This document shows positions 1 to 6,236 of a DNA stretch of 7,553 bases, piece by piece. Every line of letters begins with the position of its first letter. The first letter of the stretch is position 1. The position numbers and the translations under genes were made by a program. The notes under the pieces were generated by a model, which did not search any database, was not told the DNA's origin, and worked only from the letters and a program-made list of their open reading frames with translations. Source of the stretch: an uncultured Lachnospiraceae bacterium (GTDB lineage Bacteria > Bacillota > Clostridia > Lachnospirales > Lachnospiraceae). Location of the stretch: assembly GCA_910579085.1 (NCBI GenBank), contig CAJTRU010000017.1:1-7553 (forward strand), read 5' to 3'.

Positions 1-10
1 CTGCTTATAT

Positions 11-44
11 CCATTTTTAAATTACATTTGTAATTTAAAAATGG
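11..44. repeat. Perfect 15-bp inverted repeat, 4-nt loop
   Basis: CCATTTTTAAATTAC at 11-25 is exactly complementary to GTAATTTAAAAATGG at 30-44, with ATTT between. The stem is long and has no mismatch, but no T-run follows on either strand, so it does not look like an ordinary intrinsic terminator. It could be an operator, an mRNA 3'-end structure of a gene left of the window, or the tip of a small mobile repeat. Confidence 0.75.
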
Positions 45-620
45 GGAAACTCAAAATAATAAAAGAGGCAGAAAGTAAAACCATGCTTCCAAAATAGTTA
101 TGCGTAGATTACCTCATTATTTATGTCCGCCATAGCACACGCTTATATTTTATTTATTCTTTGCACCCATTCTAAGGTGTTTCTGGCCTTTAACTGCCCC
201 GTGCCTTGCCTCGTTTCATCTGCTCTAAAAGCTATCCATACTATTATTTCTTTTCTTTTTTGATTTCGATAGTACAGCACTTTCAATAAATATTGCCAGT
301 AATAATAAATACAGGAAATAAGGATAAAAGTTATTAATATAAATTATAAGTAACAATTGCATGAACAGGCAAAATTATTTATTGGCTGCTGAAAAAGCAG
401 CGGGAACATTGGAAGTTTCCAAAGGCCGTCTTGTTGCTGGCAGAAAAATTCCAAAGGCATTTTGAAAAACAAAGTTTTATGGTTAAAACCGGTTTTTCTG
501 CTTTAGGCAGCCTGTCCCTGTTATATAAGCATGGGCTAATTATTTCTTAAATCCTGCATCATGTTTTTTGTCATAATGATAATCTTCTTGTCCGTTTTAT
601 TATATAACATCCAGACTAAG

Positions 621-641
621 TGGTATAAGATTAATATACCA
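621..641. repeat. 7-bp dyad TGGTATA-N7-TATACCA
   Basis: The two 7-bp arms at 621-627 and 635-641 are exactly complementary around a 7-nt centre. It lies about 80 bp upstream of the promoter at 723-751, so it could be an upstream operator of the Nudix operon. No known operator class is assigned. Confidence 0.4.
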
Positions 642-722
642 TTACAAAAATCTGACAGGCCGGGGTGTAGTTATTGGAACAATAAGAAATATGAGTGAGG
701 CCTGCTATGCCCTGTATTTTTC

Positions 723-751
723 TGGACAATGAAAAATAAAAGTGTTATAAT
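723..751 (+). promoter_or_regulatory. Sigma-A-type promoter of the Nudix operon
   Basis: A -35 box TGGACA (723-728, one mismatch to TTGACA) is separated by exactly 17 bases from a perfect TATAAT (746-751). A TG dinucleotide at 743-744 also makes an extended -10 (TGTTATAAT). Transcription would start near 758, leaving a leader of about 68 bases before the Nudix start at 826. Confidence 0.7.
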
Positions 752-825
752 CAAACTCCCAATTGTGGTTTGAAGAAATACATATATGAAACTTATTCAA
801 TAGAAAATCTTAAAGGAGTATAAAT

Positions 826-1290
826 ATGTCAAGGCAAATACGGACTTCTGCAAAAGCAGTTATAATCCGGAATGGTAAATTGCTTGCAATAAAGTTGAAT
901 GATGGAAAGGAGGAATGGTATATTTTACCAGGAGGCGGCCAGGATGTTGAGGAAATGCTTCCTCAGACGGTTGAACGTGAAGTTAGGGAAGAAACAGGAA
1001 TAGAGATTAAATGTAAAGAATTGCTTTTTGTTATAGAAGGAGTTCACGGTGAGAGTTTTCATAGAATTGATTTAGTGTTTTTATGTGATTATTTAAGAGA
1101 AGCAAAAAATGCAGCAATTCATAATGATACTAATCAGATTGGCTTTGAGTGGCTTGATTTGTCTGTATTGAATAGATTACCATTATTTCCGTCAAAACTC
1201 CGCCGTCCAATAATGAATTTTTATGAGGGAAAAGAGTACACAAAATATCTTGGAAATGAGGAAATAGGTGATACAGAATGTTTAGAATAG
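826..1290 (+). CDS. Nudix hydrolase
   Basis: A 154-residue Nudix-fold pyrophosphohydrolase, probably cytoplasmic, cleaving a nucleoside diphosphate linked to another group; the substrate cannot be read from the sequence. The Nudix box (G-x5-E-x7-R-E-U-x-E-E-x-G-U) is complete at residues 37-59: G37, E43, then REVREETGI (51-59) with the metal-binding glutamates E55 and E56. The N-terminal strand (about 8-24) and the LPGGG turn before the box are typical. The start at 826 is supported by AAAGGAG at 812-818, 7 bases upstream, and by the promoter at 723-751. The gene overlaps the downstream nucleotidyltransferase by 13 bases, so the two are almost certainly co-transcribed and translationally coupled. 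Length is normal for a single-domain Nudix protein and no defect is seen. Confidence 0.93.
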   Translation: MSRQIRTSAKAVIIRNGKLLAIKLNDGKEEWYILPGGGQDVEEMLPQTVEREVREETGIEIKCKELLFVIEGVHGESFHRIDLVFLCDYLREAKNAAIHNDTNQIGFEWLDLSVLNRLPLFPSKLRRPIMNFYEGKEYTKYLGNEEIGDTECLE

Positions 1291-1943
1291 ATGAATATAT
1301 TAATAAATTAATAGAAGTATTAAACGGTGTATTTGGTGAAAGACTGTTGTATATAGGATTGCAAGGCAGTTATCTTCGTAATGAAGAAACTGAAAACAGT
1401 GATATTGATATTATGGCTGTGATTGACAATCTTTCAGTTGAAGATTTGAAAACCTATCGAAAAGCACTTGTTTCAGTAGGAAATTTTGATAAGTCCTGTG
1501 GATTTATTTGTGGCAAAACTGATTTGGAACATTGGAATCCCTTGGAAATATGCCATTTATTGAATACAACTAAGGATTATTATGGAGAATTAAAAAGTCT
1601 TGTTCCTGTATATACAATTGAAGATGAAAAAAATTATGTGAAATTCAGTTTAAATAATCTTTATCACGAAATTTGCCACCGTTATATACATGCTGACAGG
1701 GAATACAATATTTCAAATTTGCCAATAACCTGTAAATCAGTATTTTTTATTATGCAGCACTTATATTATTTAAGCAGTGGTAAATTTATTTCAACAAAAC
1801 AGGAATTGCTTAGATATGTACAAGGCGTGGATAGAACTGTTTTGGAATTGAGTATATCATTACAAAATAATACAAACTTTGATTTTGACAGAGTTTTTTC
1901 AGTATTGTTTGATTGGTGCCATAGTGCATTATTAAGAATATAA
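1278..1943 (+). CDS. Nucleotidyltransferase domain protein (Pol-beta superfamily)
   Basis: A 221-residue protein with an N-terminal Pol-beta-type nucleotidyltransferase core. The signature is seen at residues 30-44: G30-S31, then after ten residues D42-I-D44, the two metal-binding aspartates. A third catalytic carboxylate is expected on a later strand but I cannot place it. Residues about 125-221 are mainly helical (motif NNLYHEICHRYIHA near 126-139), as in the substrate-binding half of small-molecule nucleotidyltransferases. Members of this superfamily transfer AMP or another NMP to antibiotics, proteins or other nucleotides; the acceptor here is unknown. The start at 1278 lies inside the Nudix gene (13-base overlap), with AGGTG at 1266-1270 as a modest ribosome site, consistent with coupling. 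Nudix enzymes hydrolyse nucleotide products, so the partnership may be functional, but this is inference. Confidence 0.88.
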   Translation: MFRIDEYINKLIEVLNGVFGERLLYIGLQGSYLRNEETENSDIDIMAVIDNLSVEDLKTYRKALVSVGNFDKSCGFICGKTDLEHWNPLEICHLLNTTKDYYGELKSLVPVYTIEDEKNYVKFSLNNLYHEICHRYIHADREYNISNLPITCKSVFFIMQHLYYLSSGKFISTKQELLRYVQGVDRTVLELSISLQNNTNFDFDRVFSVLFDWCHSALLRI

Positions 1944-2439
1944 CTAAGAGTAACTGGTTATATATCTTTATATTAATGGACTATAAAAATCCTGTCCGTA
2001 CGGAAAGAGAGTTTTTAATTATTACTTAGTGATATGGAAGAATTCATTTAATAAAGCCCATGAAGTTAGAAGAACAGTAAATCCTAAATCCAGGTAAGGC
2101 GGCTGCAATTATTGGGTAATCAGTAAAAAATGGGTTTTATGGGGCTTTTCAGAAAACAGGAGAGTTCTTTTTGGAATTTAGAAATAGCCAAAAAGTTTGC
2201 AATGGTGTTAAAATAGACTTATCATGTTAATACTTTACTGCTTAATGTGATGTTAATGTAAAAATAGTTTTTTTCATTATATGTTCCGTTGTTCTGGTAC
2301 TTTATTTATGGGCAGGTAAGTAAGGACTGGCAGATGTGAAGTATATAAATTTTTTAAATAAGGTTATTCTATATATGTATTAACTGGGCAATATGGGCTG
2401 GCATATAGTACAATTAAAAAATAATATATAGATAACTTT
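1944..2439. other. Gene-free stretch downstream of the nucleotidyltransferase
   Basis: All frames are broken by frequent stops, and short open pieces (for example ATG at 2139, 25 codons) have no ribosome site or recognisable product. A 10-bp palindrome TCCGTACGGA lies at 1995-2004. There is no good terminator directly after 1943; the first one is at 2440-2470, so the operon transcript may run through this stretch. Confidence 0.5.
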
Positions 2440-2470
2440 AAGACGCTTGCATAAATGGCAGGCGTCTTTT
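2440..2470 (+). terminator. Intrinsic terminator
   Basis: AAGACGCTTGC (2440-2450) pairs with GCAGGCGTCTT (2458-2468) over 11 bp with a single G-T wobble, around a 7-base loop. A four-T run (2467-2470) ends the structure. This is the strongest terminator in the window. It insulates the downstream acetyltransferase promoter (2504-2532) from transcripts of the Nudix operon or from a lost gene in 1944-2439. Confidence 0.75.
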
Positions 2471-2503
2471 GGGTTCAATGTTAATTATAACTGTTCTTGC
2501 TAC

Positions 2504-2532
2504 TTGCATGACAGTGCTGTCCCTTTTATAAT
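2504..2532 (+). promoter_or_regulatory. Promoter of the two-lobed acetyltransferase gene
   Basis: A -35 box TTGCAT (2504-2509, four of six consensus bases) is followed after exactly 17 bases by a perfect TATAAT (2527-2532). Transcription would start near 2539, about 32 bases before the preferred start codon at 2571. The spacer contains the dyad GACAG-TG-CTGTC (2510-2521), a plausible repressor site. Confidence 0.65.
2510..2521. promoter_or_regulatory. Dyad in promoter spacer, candidate operator
   Basis: GACAG (2510-2514) and CTGTC (2517-2521) form an exact 5-bp inverted repeat around TG. It sits wholly between the -35 and -10 boxes, where a bound repressor would block RNA polymerase. The spacer is 17 bp rather than the 19-20 bp typical of MerR-activated promoters. 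No regulator gene is adjacent, and the short arms could arise by chance. Confidence 0.35.
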
Positions 2533-2570
2533 AATCTTAAATACTAAAGTTTATGTGGAAGGAGACAGAA

Positions 2571-3452
2571 ATGAAATATATAACAACAAGACAATTTAGC
2601 GTACTGGCAGACTGCGGGAATATCTACCAGTTTATGCTTGATATTTATGAGCGTGACTGGAGAAATGGTGTAGCTGCCCCATTTTTTGAATATGCTTTTT
2701 CATCTTTTGCGTATTGGATGGATATTACTTATTCTTATAAAAACCGCATTTGGGAAGATAATGGTAAGATTGTTGCATTTTGTTTTTATGAGTCACCTAT
2801 GACGGATATTTATTTCAGTTTGAAACCTGGATATGAGGAGTTAGCAGCAGAGATGGTTGCATATGCTGATGCCAATATGCCAGTAAAAGACGAAAAAATA
2901 CAACTGGTTCTTTTTGGAGGACAGGACGCATTGATGAACGCTGCAAAACAGGCAGGATATAATCAAAAATCAGAAGGCTGGGATATGCAATTTGATTTTG
3001 ATAATGTATTGGATTATCCTTTGCCAGATGGTTTCCATTTTGTAAGTCCTGGCGTGTATGATATGGATAAGATTGGTAAATGTTGTTGGAAAGGCTTTGA
3101 ACATGAACAAAATGAGGGTTTATGGAATAAACAATATGAGCAGAGTAATTATTTATTAGAAGTAGCACCACATGCAACAGCAGATTTATCAGTTATCATT
3201 GCCGATGAAAAGGAAGAATATGCATGTTATGCAGGAATGTGGTGGACTCCTGGAAATAAATTGGCTTATATGGAACCACTTTGTACAATTCCAGAATACC
3301 GCCATAAGGGACTTGCTTCTGCTGCTCTGTCCGAATTGTACCGGAGAACAAAGGCATTAGGAGCAACGCATATGACAGGAGGATTTAATGAATTTTATAA
3401 AGCAATTGGTTATAAACCAGCAGTAAAATGGACTTATTGGAAAAAACCATAA
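2571..3452 (+). CDS. GNAT family N-acetyltransferase (two-lobed)
   Basis: A GNAT acetyltransferase of 293 residues from ATG 2571. An ATG at 2553 would add six residues, but GGAAGGAG (2557-2564) lies between the two ATGs, exactly 6 bases before 2571, so 2571 is the likelier start. The C-terminal lobe (about 155-293) holds the acetyl-CoA motif A, PEYRHKGLASA, with R244-x-x-G247-x-A249, followed by an FYKAIGYKP segment (about 275-283) typical of the GNAT C-terminal strand. The N-terminal lobe (about 1-145) resembles a degenerate GNAT fold (strand GKIVAFCFYE, helix, then a QAGY segment) without a clear acetyl-CoA loop, so it may serve in substrate binding. Substrate unknown. It appears monocistronic, with its own promoter and a terminator upstream. 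No defect seen. Confidence 0.9.
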   Translation: MKYITTRQFSVLADCGNIYQFMLDIYERDWRNGVAAPFFEYAFSSFAYWMDITYSYKNRIWEDNGKIVAFCFYESPMTDIYFSLKPGYEELAAEMVAYADANMPVKDEKIQLVLFGGQDALMNAAKQAGYNQKSEGWDMQFDFDNVLDYPLPDGFHFVSPGVYDMDKIGKCCWKGFEHEQNEGLWNKQYEQSNYLLEVAPHATADLSVIIADEKEEYACYAGMWWTPGNKLAYMEPLCTIPEYRHKGLASAALSELYRRTKALGATHMTGGFNEFYKAIGYKPAVKWTYWKKP

Positions 3453-3893
3453 ACCAGGGTCTTATTTTGAATACTTGTGTAACTATAATTTAGAACAGGC
3501 AGGAGGAATATATAGTATTTATATCAATTTCTAATTCCCTTGCCAGGCGCAAGGCAAACTCAAATTGTTATACAAATCCAAATTATAACAGCCATAATAA
3601 ACTTATATTATAATTTTAGGAAAAGAAAAGCAGAAAGCAGATGAAATGTAAATCTTATATTATTTACAAAAATGCAACCGAATAGTTTTATATACAAATT
3701 GTCATGTGAAGAATGTCTTCAATAAGCTTAAGCCGTAATATATTTAAACTGTAGCAAATATTAAGCTAATAAGAAGGAAGAATAGTAAAACTATAATGTA
3801 TTAGAGAAAAATCTTTGGCATATCTACATATAATGTTGGCCTGGTTATAGAAATAGTGGTACTGGGAAATTGTACAAACTATAAAAGGTATGT

Positions 3894-3921
3894 ATTATAG
3901 CAGTTGCTATAATTATTTTTT
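3894..3921 (+). terminator. Palindrome followed by T6, weak terminator or operator
   Basis: ATTATAGCA (3894-3902) and TGCTATAAT (3905-3913) form an exact 9-bp dyad with a 2-base centre, and six Ts follow at 3916-3921. The stem is AT-rich with only two G-C pairs and the loop is too tight without melting the inner pairs, so it would be a weak terminator. An operator is an alternative. No gene ends nearby. Confidence 0.35.
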
Positions 3922-3998
3922 ACAGTAGCAAATAGAGAATAGAAATAGTATAATTAAAAAATAAGCTGTGCTTTGAAATGAGTAAACCAAATTATTGA

Positions 3999-4214
3999 AA
4001 AATAATTAAAATTGCAGCAGGATTAATTAATGGTTATGTTGAATTTTCTATCTGGTTACATATGTCTATGCTTTTTAATTTTATAATTACAGGACTTGTA
4101 ATATGCATTTTTATGTATTATATACATGGTTGTATAATAAACTGCGCCAGGAAATATTATGTATTTAAAATAGTTTTAGTCTTTGTACCAGGTTTTACAG
4201 AAACGGGTATTTGA
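3999..4214 (+). pseudogene. Hydrophobic open stretch, possible membrane-protein fragment
   Basis: Between stops at 3996 and 4212 there are 71 open codons whose translation is strongly hydrophobic (for example NFIITGLVICIFMYYIHG around codons 36-53), followed by a basic patch and a second hydrophobic run ending VFVPGFTETGI. This could be one or two transmembrane helices of a lost membrane protein. There is no start codon with a ribosome site, no family is recognised, and AT-rich DNA readily produces such hydrophobic reading by chance. Confidence 0.25.
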
Positions 4215-4331
4215 TTACTATTTGTGCCGCCAGGAGGCAGCAAGAGGATTAATATGAAATTTTCAAAATAGTACTATATAAGGCCTGGTTATTTGTAAGT
4301 AAAGAAAAAAGTTGCAGCATATAAAAATATT

Positions 4332-5102
4332 ATGCAAAATGCTGCTTCATTCCATATGTTCCGTGATACCTGGCTGGATATTAAAAAAGAAACAGAGTAT
4401 ATGGAATTTCAAGAAGAAATTATTTATATACGCCATCTTATAATAGGAAATTTTACAGGCAATGGGATGGAAACAGGATATATTGTCTATGAATTTGGTC
4501 ATGGGTTTGCGTTCTATACTGCGGCAGGAAAACAACCTTTATATGAATTACACCGTTCCTCCCCTGCTTTAAATGAAATACATTCCAAAACAATGGAACA
4601 TTTTATGTTCCCCTATTTAAGTATGTTTGCAGGAGAACATCAAAAGGAATATATACAAAATCATTTAATGCAGCAGCTTGAAAATCTGGCATACTGGTGT
4701 GCTATAGATGAATTTGAACACCTGATGTATGACAGAAACATGCCAATAGTACAGCTTTGTGAATTGTGGGCGGATATTTCAAGCAGATATATGCCTTGGA
4801 ATAAAATATCTTTGGAAGATATACACCAGGGAAAATGCTGGCCACGCCAGACGCATATAGTTGAAAGCCCGTTTTATTATATACAATACAATATTGCGCA
4901 AATCAGCACTTATGAGTTTTATCTTAAGATGAAAAACAAATATGGGCAGGCATGGCAAGATTATATGAGACTGTGTAGTGAAGGAGGAAGTAAACCATAT
5001 CTGGAATTATTAGGAACTGATAATCTATTTAATCCATTTGCTGGGAGCACATCAGAAGATATTTGCTGTCCTGTTGTTGATGGGTTGTACAGTCTTTTAT
5101 AA
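4332..5102 (+). pseudogene. M3 family oligoendopeptidase, C-terminal remnant with mutated HExxH
   Basis: This 256-codon frame matches the C-terminal half of M3B oligoendopeptidases (PepF-like zinc metallopeptidases, usually about 560-600 residues). Signature segments occur in family order: GNFTGN (39-44), YEFGH (53-57) at the HExxH position, EIHSKTME (82-89), DEFEHLMY (126-133), the PRQTHI...SPFYYIQY segment (171-186), and EGGSKPYLEL (217-226). The first zinc His is Tyr (codon TAT at 4488-4490, one transition from CAT). E54, H57 and the third ligand E82, 25 residues after H57, remain. Homology begins near residue 10; an in-frame stop at 4296-4298 lies just upstream and the N-terminal half is absent. 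The ATG at 4332 has no ribosome site. It is therefore very probably a non-functional remnant, although its long stop-free frame and intact C-terminus suggest recent decay. Confidence 0.85.
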
Positions 5103-5148
5103 TATTATACATACATAATCCAGAATGGCATATAAAATATGTACAGAA

Positions 5149-5175
5149 TTGTATAAATAGTGTTTTTGGTATAAT
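5149..5175 (+). promoter_or_regulatory. Possible extended -10 promoter upstream of the second acetyltransferase
   Basis: TGGTATAAT (5167-5175) is an extended -10 element. The nearest -35-like box is TTGTAT (5149-5154) with a short 15-base spacer. It would give a leader of about 147 bases before 5329. Complementary TGGTA/TACCA words overlap it (5167-5171 with 5178-5182, or TTGGTA 5166-5171 with TACCAA 5186-5191). It is the best candidate in 5103-5328 but remains weak. Confidence 0.35.
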
Positions 5176-5282
5176 TTTACCAGCTTACCAAAGTAAAGGA
5201 TGTATAGTAAGTTTATGCCTGTTCCTAAAGAAATTCCAAAAAGAATTATTATATAAATAAAGTTGCTTTTGTTAAATAAAAT

Positions 5283-5311
5283 ATAAACATTTATGACATA
5301 AACATTTATGA
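5283..5311. repeat. 14-bp direct duplication (15-bp period)
   Basis: ATAAACATTTATGA occurs at 5283-5296 and again at 5298-5311, directly before the ribosome site of the acetyltransferase gene. It looks like a slippage duplication in the leader. Each copy contains an ATG, but neither ATG has a ribosome site. Confidence 0.7.
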
Positions 5312-5328
5312 AAACGGAGGAATAAATT

Positions 5329-5856
5329 ATGGCACATGAAGAAATAAGGCTTATAAAACCAACATTAAAATTGGAAAAAGAGGCACTTGAATACCGCCAG
5401 GAACATTTTGATTTTGGGGAACAAGTAATTAATGGAAGTGAATTATTTGATAAAATTGCTTCTTATGGCGAATGGCTTGAGAAAGTTGTTGCCAATGCAA
5501 GTATAGAAACAGTTGATGCAGACTGGGTTTTGACAGATACTTTTTTTGCAGCAAGGGTGTCTGATGGTAAAATAGTTGGTATAGCTGATTTAAGATACCA
5601 ATTAAATGATTTTTTAAAAGATTTTGGCAATTGTGGCTATAGTGTAAGACCATCAGAAAGAAAAAAGGGGTATGCTACTGAAATATTAAGGCAAATATGT
5701 ATTATTGCAAAGGAACATGGTTTGAAACAGTTGCAATTATCAGTTGAAAAAGATAATATTGCTTCAATAAAAACTATTGAAAAAAATGGCGGTAAGTTCA
5801 GCAGAAGTTTTATTTTTGAAAATGAAGAAGCATATGTATATTTATTAAACTTATAA
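5329..5856 (+). CDS. GNAT family N-acetyltransferase
   Basis: An intact 175-residue single-domain GNAT acetyltransferase. Motif A is clear: strand CGYSVRP (102-108) followed by the acetyl-CoA pyrophosphate loop R111-x-x-G114-Y-A116 and the helix TEILRQICIIAKEHG. Motif B includes SVEKDNIASIKTIEKNGGKF (138-157), where N143 and the ENGG-like turn are typical of the RimJ/RimL-like branch. Length is normal for the family. The start at 5329 is supported by GGAGG at 5316-5320, 8 bases upstream. The substrate cannot be inferred. No terminator is visible after the stop, and the dead KTR gene follows after about 20 bases in the same frame. Confidence 0.9.
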   Translation: MAHEEIRLIKPTLKLEKEALEYRQEHFDFGEQVINGSELFDKIASYGEWLEKVVANASIETVDADWVLTDTFFAARVSDGKIVGIADLRYQLNDFLKDFGNCGYSVRPSERKKGYATEILRQICIIAKEHGLKQLQLSVEKDNIASIKTIEKNGGKFSRSFIFENEEAYVYLLNL

Positions 5857-5877
5857 GAATGGGATATATTTTATAAA

Positions 5878-6054
5878 ATAGAATGGTTTATATATCTTTT
5901 TTATGTAAATAAAATAAATATAAAATTTTAGACAGATAAAGAATTAATTAACTTTTCTTTATTCTGTCCTAAATGCAAGAAAGAAACTTTAACCAGCATA
6001 ATAAAGTTTAAAGAAATTGTAATTAAAGAGGCAGCTATATGGGTGCAGAGCTGG
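5878..6054 (+). pseudogene. Cysteine-rich KTR protein, pseudogene
   Basis: Read through one amber stop (5929-5931), this frame is colinear without gaps with the cysteine-rich KTR family, small proteins of about 60 residues with two CxxC zinc knuckles, often found near mobile DNA in clostridia and streptococci. The second knuckle survives as CPKCKKETL (Cys codons at 5965 and 5974). In the first knuckle, codons 5893-5895 and 5902-5904, where Cys is expected, are TAT (Tyr), and the intervening Pro position is CTT (Leu). The conserved NK (5908-5913) is kept. The expected start Met before Glu-Trp is ATA (5878-5880), and the end reads QSW-Q where the family ends QSR-stop. There is no ribosome site. 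The family consensus is from memory, but the gap-free match over 59 codons is convincing. Confidence 0.75.
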
Positions 6055-6055
6055 C

Positions 6056-6236
6056 AATATAACAGGTGCTTTTGCGTTAAAGGAAGTCTGTGATACTTCA
6101 AAAGGATTGATGGAAACTGCATTAGATTATTGCTTTTCCAGTAATGAGGCATTTCCCTGTTCTTTTAAGAAAGCCTGTGGCATACACCAGGAAAGTACAA
6201 GAGTTATCCTGTTCCCGTTGTCCTGCAAACTATGAT
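6056..6236 (+). pseudogene. AraC family regulator, second helix-turn-helix remnant (frameshifted)
   Basis: In the frame of position 6068 the translation contains GLMETALDYCFSSNEAF and then SFKKACG, the hallmark of the second helix-turn-helix of AraC/XylS regulators (family form near ALDYGFSSxEAFxRAFKKxxG). At 6181-6184 the frame breaks: the family continues with a residue, then TPG and KY, and this is read in the next frame (TPGKYKSYPVPVVLQT, 6184-6231) directly into the ORF at 6232. A single lost base in the codon after CG (now 'AT-ACACCA') explains it. The first helix-turn-helix (about 50 residues) is missing, and sequence before about 6056 belongs to the KTR remnant. The old frame ends at TGA 6233-6235. 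DNA binding is therefore lost. Confidence 0.8.

Larger units (their letters stand above)
1..722. other. Gene-free left region, no recognisable gene
   Basis: No open frame here has both a ribosome site and a recognisable product. Three things can be seen: the inverted repeat at 11-44; a + strand open stretch at 365-550 (61 codons, no ATG near its left end), overlapped in another frame by a 34-codon ATG frame at 361-465; and a - strand open stretch at 143-343 (66 codons, no in-frame ATG, hydrophobic first part and basic second part). None matches a family I know. A small dyad lies at 621-641 and a 12-bp palindrome (AAAACCGGTTTT) at 485-496. The region looks like decayed sequence leading up to the promoter of the Nudix operon. 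Confidence 0.5.
3453..4298. other. Long gene-free, decayed stretch
   Basis: About 850 bases without a gene that can be supported. Stops are frequent in all frames. Items seen: a 6-bp stem CCTTGC/GCAAGG at 3538-3554, the palindrome with T-run at 3894-3921, a 10-bp direct repeat GTAGCAAATA (3751-3760 and 3925-3934), and a hydrophobic open stretch at 3999-4214. No N-terminal half of the M3 peptidase that follows could be found here. Confidence 0.5.

Noticed and set aside
143..343. 66-codon - strand open stretch with a hydrophobic start and a basic C-terminal part
   Set aside because: No in-frame ATG, no ribosome site and no family recognised; kept only as a note in the left gene-free region.
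2815..3177. 120-codon - strand frame inside the first acetyltransferase gene
   Set aside because: Opposite-strand shadow of a well-supported GNAT gene.
3538..3554. CCTTGC/GCAAGG hairpin as the terminator of the first acetyltransferase gene
   Set aside because: The stem is only 6 bp and no T-run follows on either strand.
4332..4334. ATG 4332 as a genuine start of a shortened peptidase
   Set aside because: No ribosome site upstream, and M3-family similarity starts almost at once in the middle of the normal protein.
5929..5934. Frameshift within the KTR remnant
   Set aside because: On recounting, both parts are in the same frame; the break is an in-frame TAG at 5929-5931, not an indel.
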